From NCBI GenBank assembly GCA_963774155.1, contig CAVZDW010000004.1:62001-126000 (forward strand): DNA of 64,000 nucleotides, read 5' to 3'. The translations under genes and the position numbers were made by a program. Source of the DNA: DASSUW01 sp963774155 (lineage in GTDB: Bacteria > Actinomycetota > Thermoleophilia > Solirubrobacterales > Solirubrobacteraceae). A model generated the notes under the pieces. The model was given only the letters and a program-made list of their open reading frames with translations. It had not been told where the DNA came from and ran no database searches. This document shows positions 63,016 to 64,000 of the stretch, piece after piece. How positions within the stretch are numbered: the stretch's first letter is position 1; every line of letters starts with the position of its first letter.

Positions 63016-63338
63016 TCAGGCGGCCGACGCGAGGCGGGCGGGCGGCCCGCGGACGGCGAAGGAGCCCTTGAGGACTGAGAGCGAAGCCGGGGGATGCTGC
63101 GGGGGCGCCAGCGCGTCGCCGTGCGGCGCGGACGGCGGGCGACGGCGACCGCCGCGCGCCAGCGCGCGACGATCCGCTCCTCTCCGACGTAGCGGCCGGA
63201 GAGCAGCAGCGCGACGATCAGGAAGACCGGCGTCATGTACAGCGTGAGCTCGGTCACGCCGGTGATCGCCTGCGCGGCGACGCAGAGCGCCGCGAGCGCG
63301 GTCAGGCACAGGAGGAAGCGACGCTGCGGTCCCAGCAC
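63016..63338 (-). CDS. Small membrane protein with an apparent frameshift near 63140
   Basis: From the ATG at 63338 the sequence reads MLGPQRRFLLCLTALAALCV with two membrane helices to RIVARWRAAVAVARRP. After this the frame with normal third-position GC is the one ending at 63016 (APHGDALAPPQHPPASLSVL ... PPARLASAA), while the original frame turns AT-irregular and runs into the YcnI gene. Length is 3n+2, so the net change is opposite to the five +1 cases. Function unknown; position suggests a link to the copper cluster. Confidence 0.5.
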
Positions 63339-63373
63339 TGGCGCGGCAGACTAGCCCGGCCGCGCCAGGATTG

Positions 63374-63826
63374 CTAGCGGCCGTTCTCCAGCAGGGCCTT
63401 CAAGCGCTCCAGAGAACGGTGCGCTTCGCGCTCCGGCACGCCGCCGATGATCATGCGGCTGGCGGCCGCCCCGAGCAGGCCGCCGGGCGCCTTGAACTCG
63501 TTCTCGTACTCGAAGCGCGTGCCGCCGCCGTTCGCCTCGCGCAGCGCGTAGCTCGTGCGGGCGTAGGAGTGGGCCGGCCCGCGGCCCTCCCAGGTGGCGC
63601 GGTCGGGGCGGTCGGCCTCGGTGAGCGTCCAGTTCACCTTGAAGTTGGCGCCGCGGAGGTGCAGCGTCTGGTTCATCTCGTACCCCTCACGGGGGGTGCC
63701 GGCGTCGCGCGAGTTGATGCGCCGGTGGATCGTGACCCACTCGTCGAGGTGGCCGGGATCGAGCATGAAGTCGTAGACCCGCTCGCGCGGGGCCTCGATG
63801 TCGATCGTCGCCTTGACCAGCGTCAC
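63374..63826 (-). CDS. SRPBCC (polyketide-cyclase/START-like) protein, 150 aa
   Basis: GTG 63826 start, giving TLVKATIDIEAPRERVYDFMLDPGHLDEWV, the classical opening of SRPBCC domains, which hold small hydrophobic ligands. The pattern WTLTEADRPDRATWEGRG and FEYENEFKAPGG completes the helix-grip fold. Ligand unknown. Coupled by GTGA to the partial gene upstream. Confidence 0.85.
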   Translation of the reverse strand: MTLVKATIDIEAPRERVYDFMLDPGHLDEWVTIHRRINSRDAGTPREGYEMNQTLHLRGANFKVNWTLTEADRPDRATWEGRGPAHSYARTSYALREANGGGTRFEYENEFKAPGGLLGAAASRMIIGGVPEREAHRSLERLKALLENGR

Positions 63827-64000
63827 TTCGCCGCCACGTCCTCGGTCGTCTCCCACTCGCGCAGGGCCCGTTCGACGGCTGCGTCGAACGAGTGCAACCT
63901 AACGCCGAAGGCCTCCGCCGCGTCGCGATGGCGGGCGAGCAGGTCGCTCTCGAGCGATTCCATCAGCGGCGTGATGAAGCCCGGGTCCTCGCTCGCGACG
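63823..64000 (-). CDS. Hypothetical protein, 3' part only
   Basis: The open frame runs in from the window edge and ends ...RALREWETTEDVAAK at 63823. The visible 58 residues are helical and charged (MESLESDLLARHRDAAEAFGVRL). No family can be named from this piece. The start lies outside the window. Confidence 0.55.
   Translation of the reverse strand, partial: VASEDPGFITPLMESLESDLLARHRDAAEAFGVRLHSFDAAVERALREWETTEDVAAK

Overview
This 64 kb window of very GC-rich DNA reads as the chromosome of a deep-branching actinobacterium. The class Thermoleophilia (Solirubrobacterales-like) is my best guess. The pointers are extreme third-position GC, many GTG/TTG starts, runs of genes fused by 4-nt ATGA/GTGA overlaps, a large-type SRP RNA beside dnaX-ybaB-recR, an LPXTG protein paired with an ECF sigma factor, and a CCG-domain succinate dehydrogenase. 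No phage, insertion sequence, CRISPR array or rRNA was seen. One tRNA (Val, CAC) lies at 20.9 kb.

Layout. 0-6 kb: the end of a membrane/spermidine-synthase-like protein, a conserved unknown, a two-component system, an alpha/beta hydrolase and a patatin. 6-9 kb: a MoxR-DUF58-BatA operon whose DUF58 gene carries an in-frame palindromic repeat. 9-17 kb: a small unknown, amidohydrolase, epimerase, orphan DppB-type permease coupled to a murein amidase, AAC(3)-like acetyltransferase, membrane protein and secreted M1 peptidase. 17-21 kb: two secreted-repeat (Lipoprotein_15) genes flanking an MFS exporter, two further envelope proteins, and tRNA-Val. 21-40 kb: a large surface-polysaccharide locus with an initiating sugar transferase, six glycosyltransferases, a Wzc-like kinase, a flippase, an FkbM methyltransferase, two O-antigen-ligase-like proteins, a copper-radical-oxidase-like protein, and a secreted glycosidase-like gene behind a c-di-GMP-I-type riboswitch.

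40.5-49.4 kb: LPXTG protein and ECF sigma factor, SRP RNA, dnaX-ybaB-recR, three envelope proteins, and lysC-asd. 49.4-53.7 kb: secreted multidomain hydrolase, a divergent TetR/VOC pair and a PLD-family cardiolipin synthase-like enzyme. 53.7-60 kb: an SdhA-SdhB-SdhE operon, a response regulator, a site-2 protease with CBS domains and malate dehydrogenase. 60-64 kb: a DNA-binding protein, an enoyl-CoA hydratase, a YcnI-CopC-YcnI copper/envelope cluster, a membrane protein, an SRPBCC protein and a partial gene.

Two observations stand out. First, a 22-nt sequence occurs identically at 44.8 kb (+) and 40.5 kb (-). In both places it leads into the same three-way-junction fold although the stem sequences differ, so this looks like a structured RNA family. 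Second, five genes between 29 and 43 kb, including essential dnaX, each carry exactly one surplus base. This points to assembly insertions rather than real pseudogenes, and those proteins should be read as intact. Several genes also show a TANNNT -10 box only 6-9 nt before the start codon, indicating leaderless transcripts.
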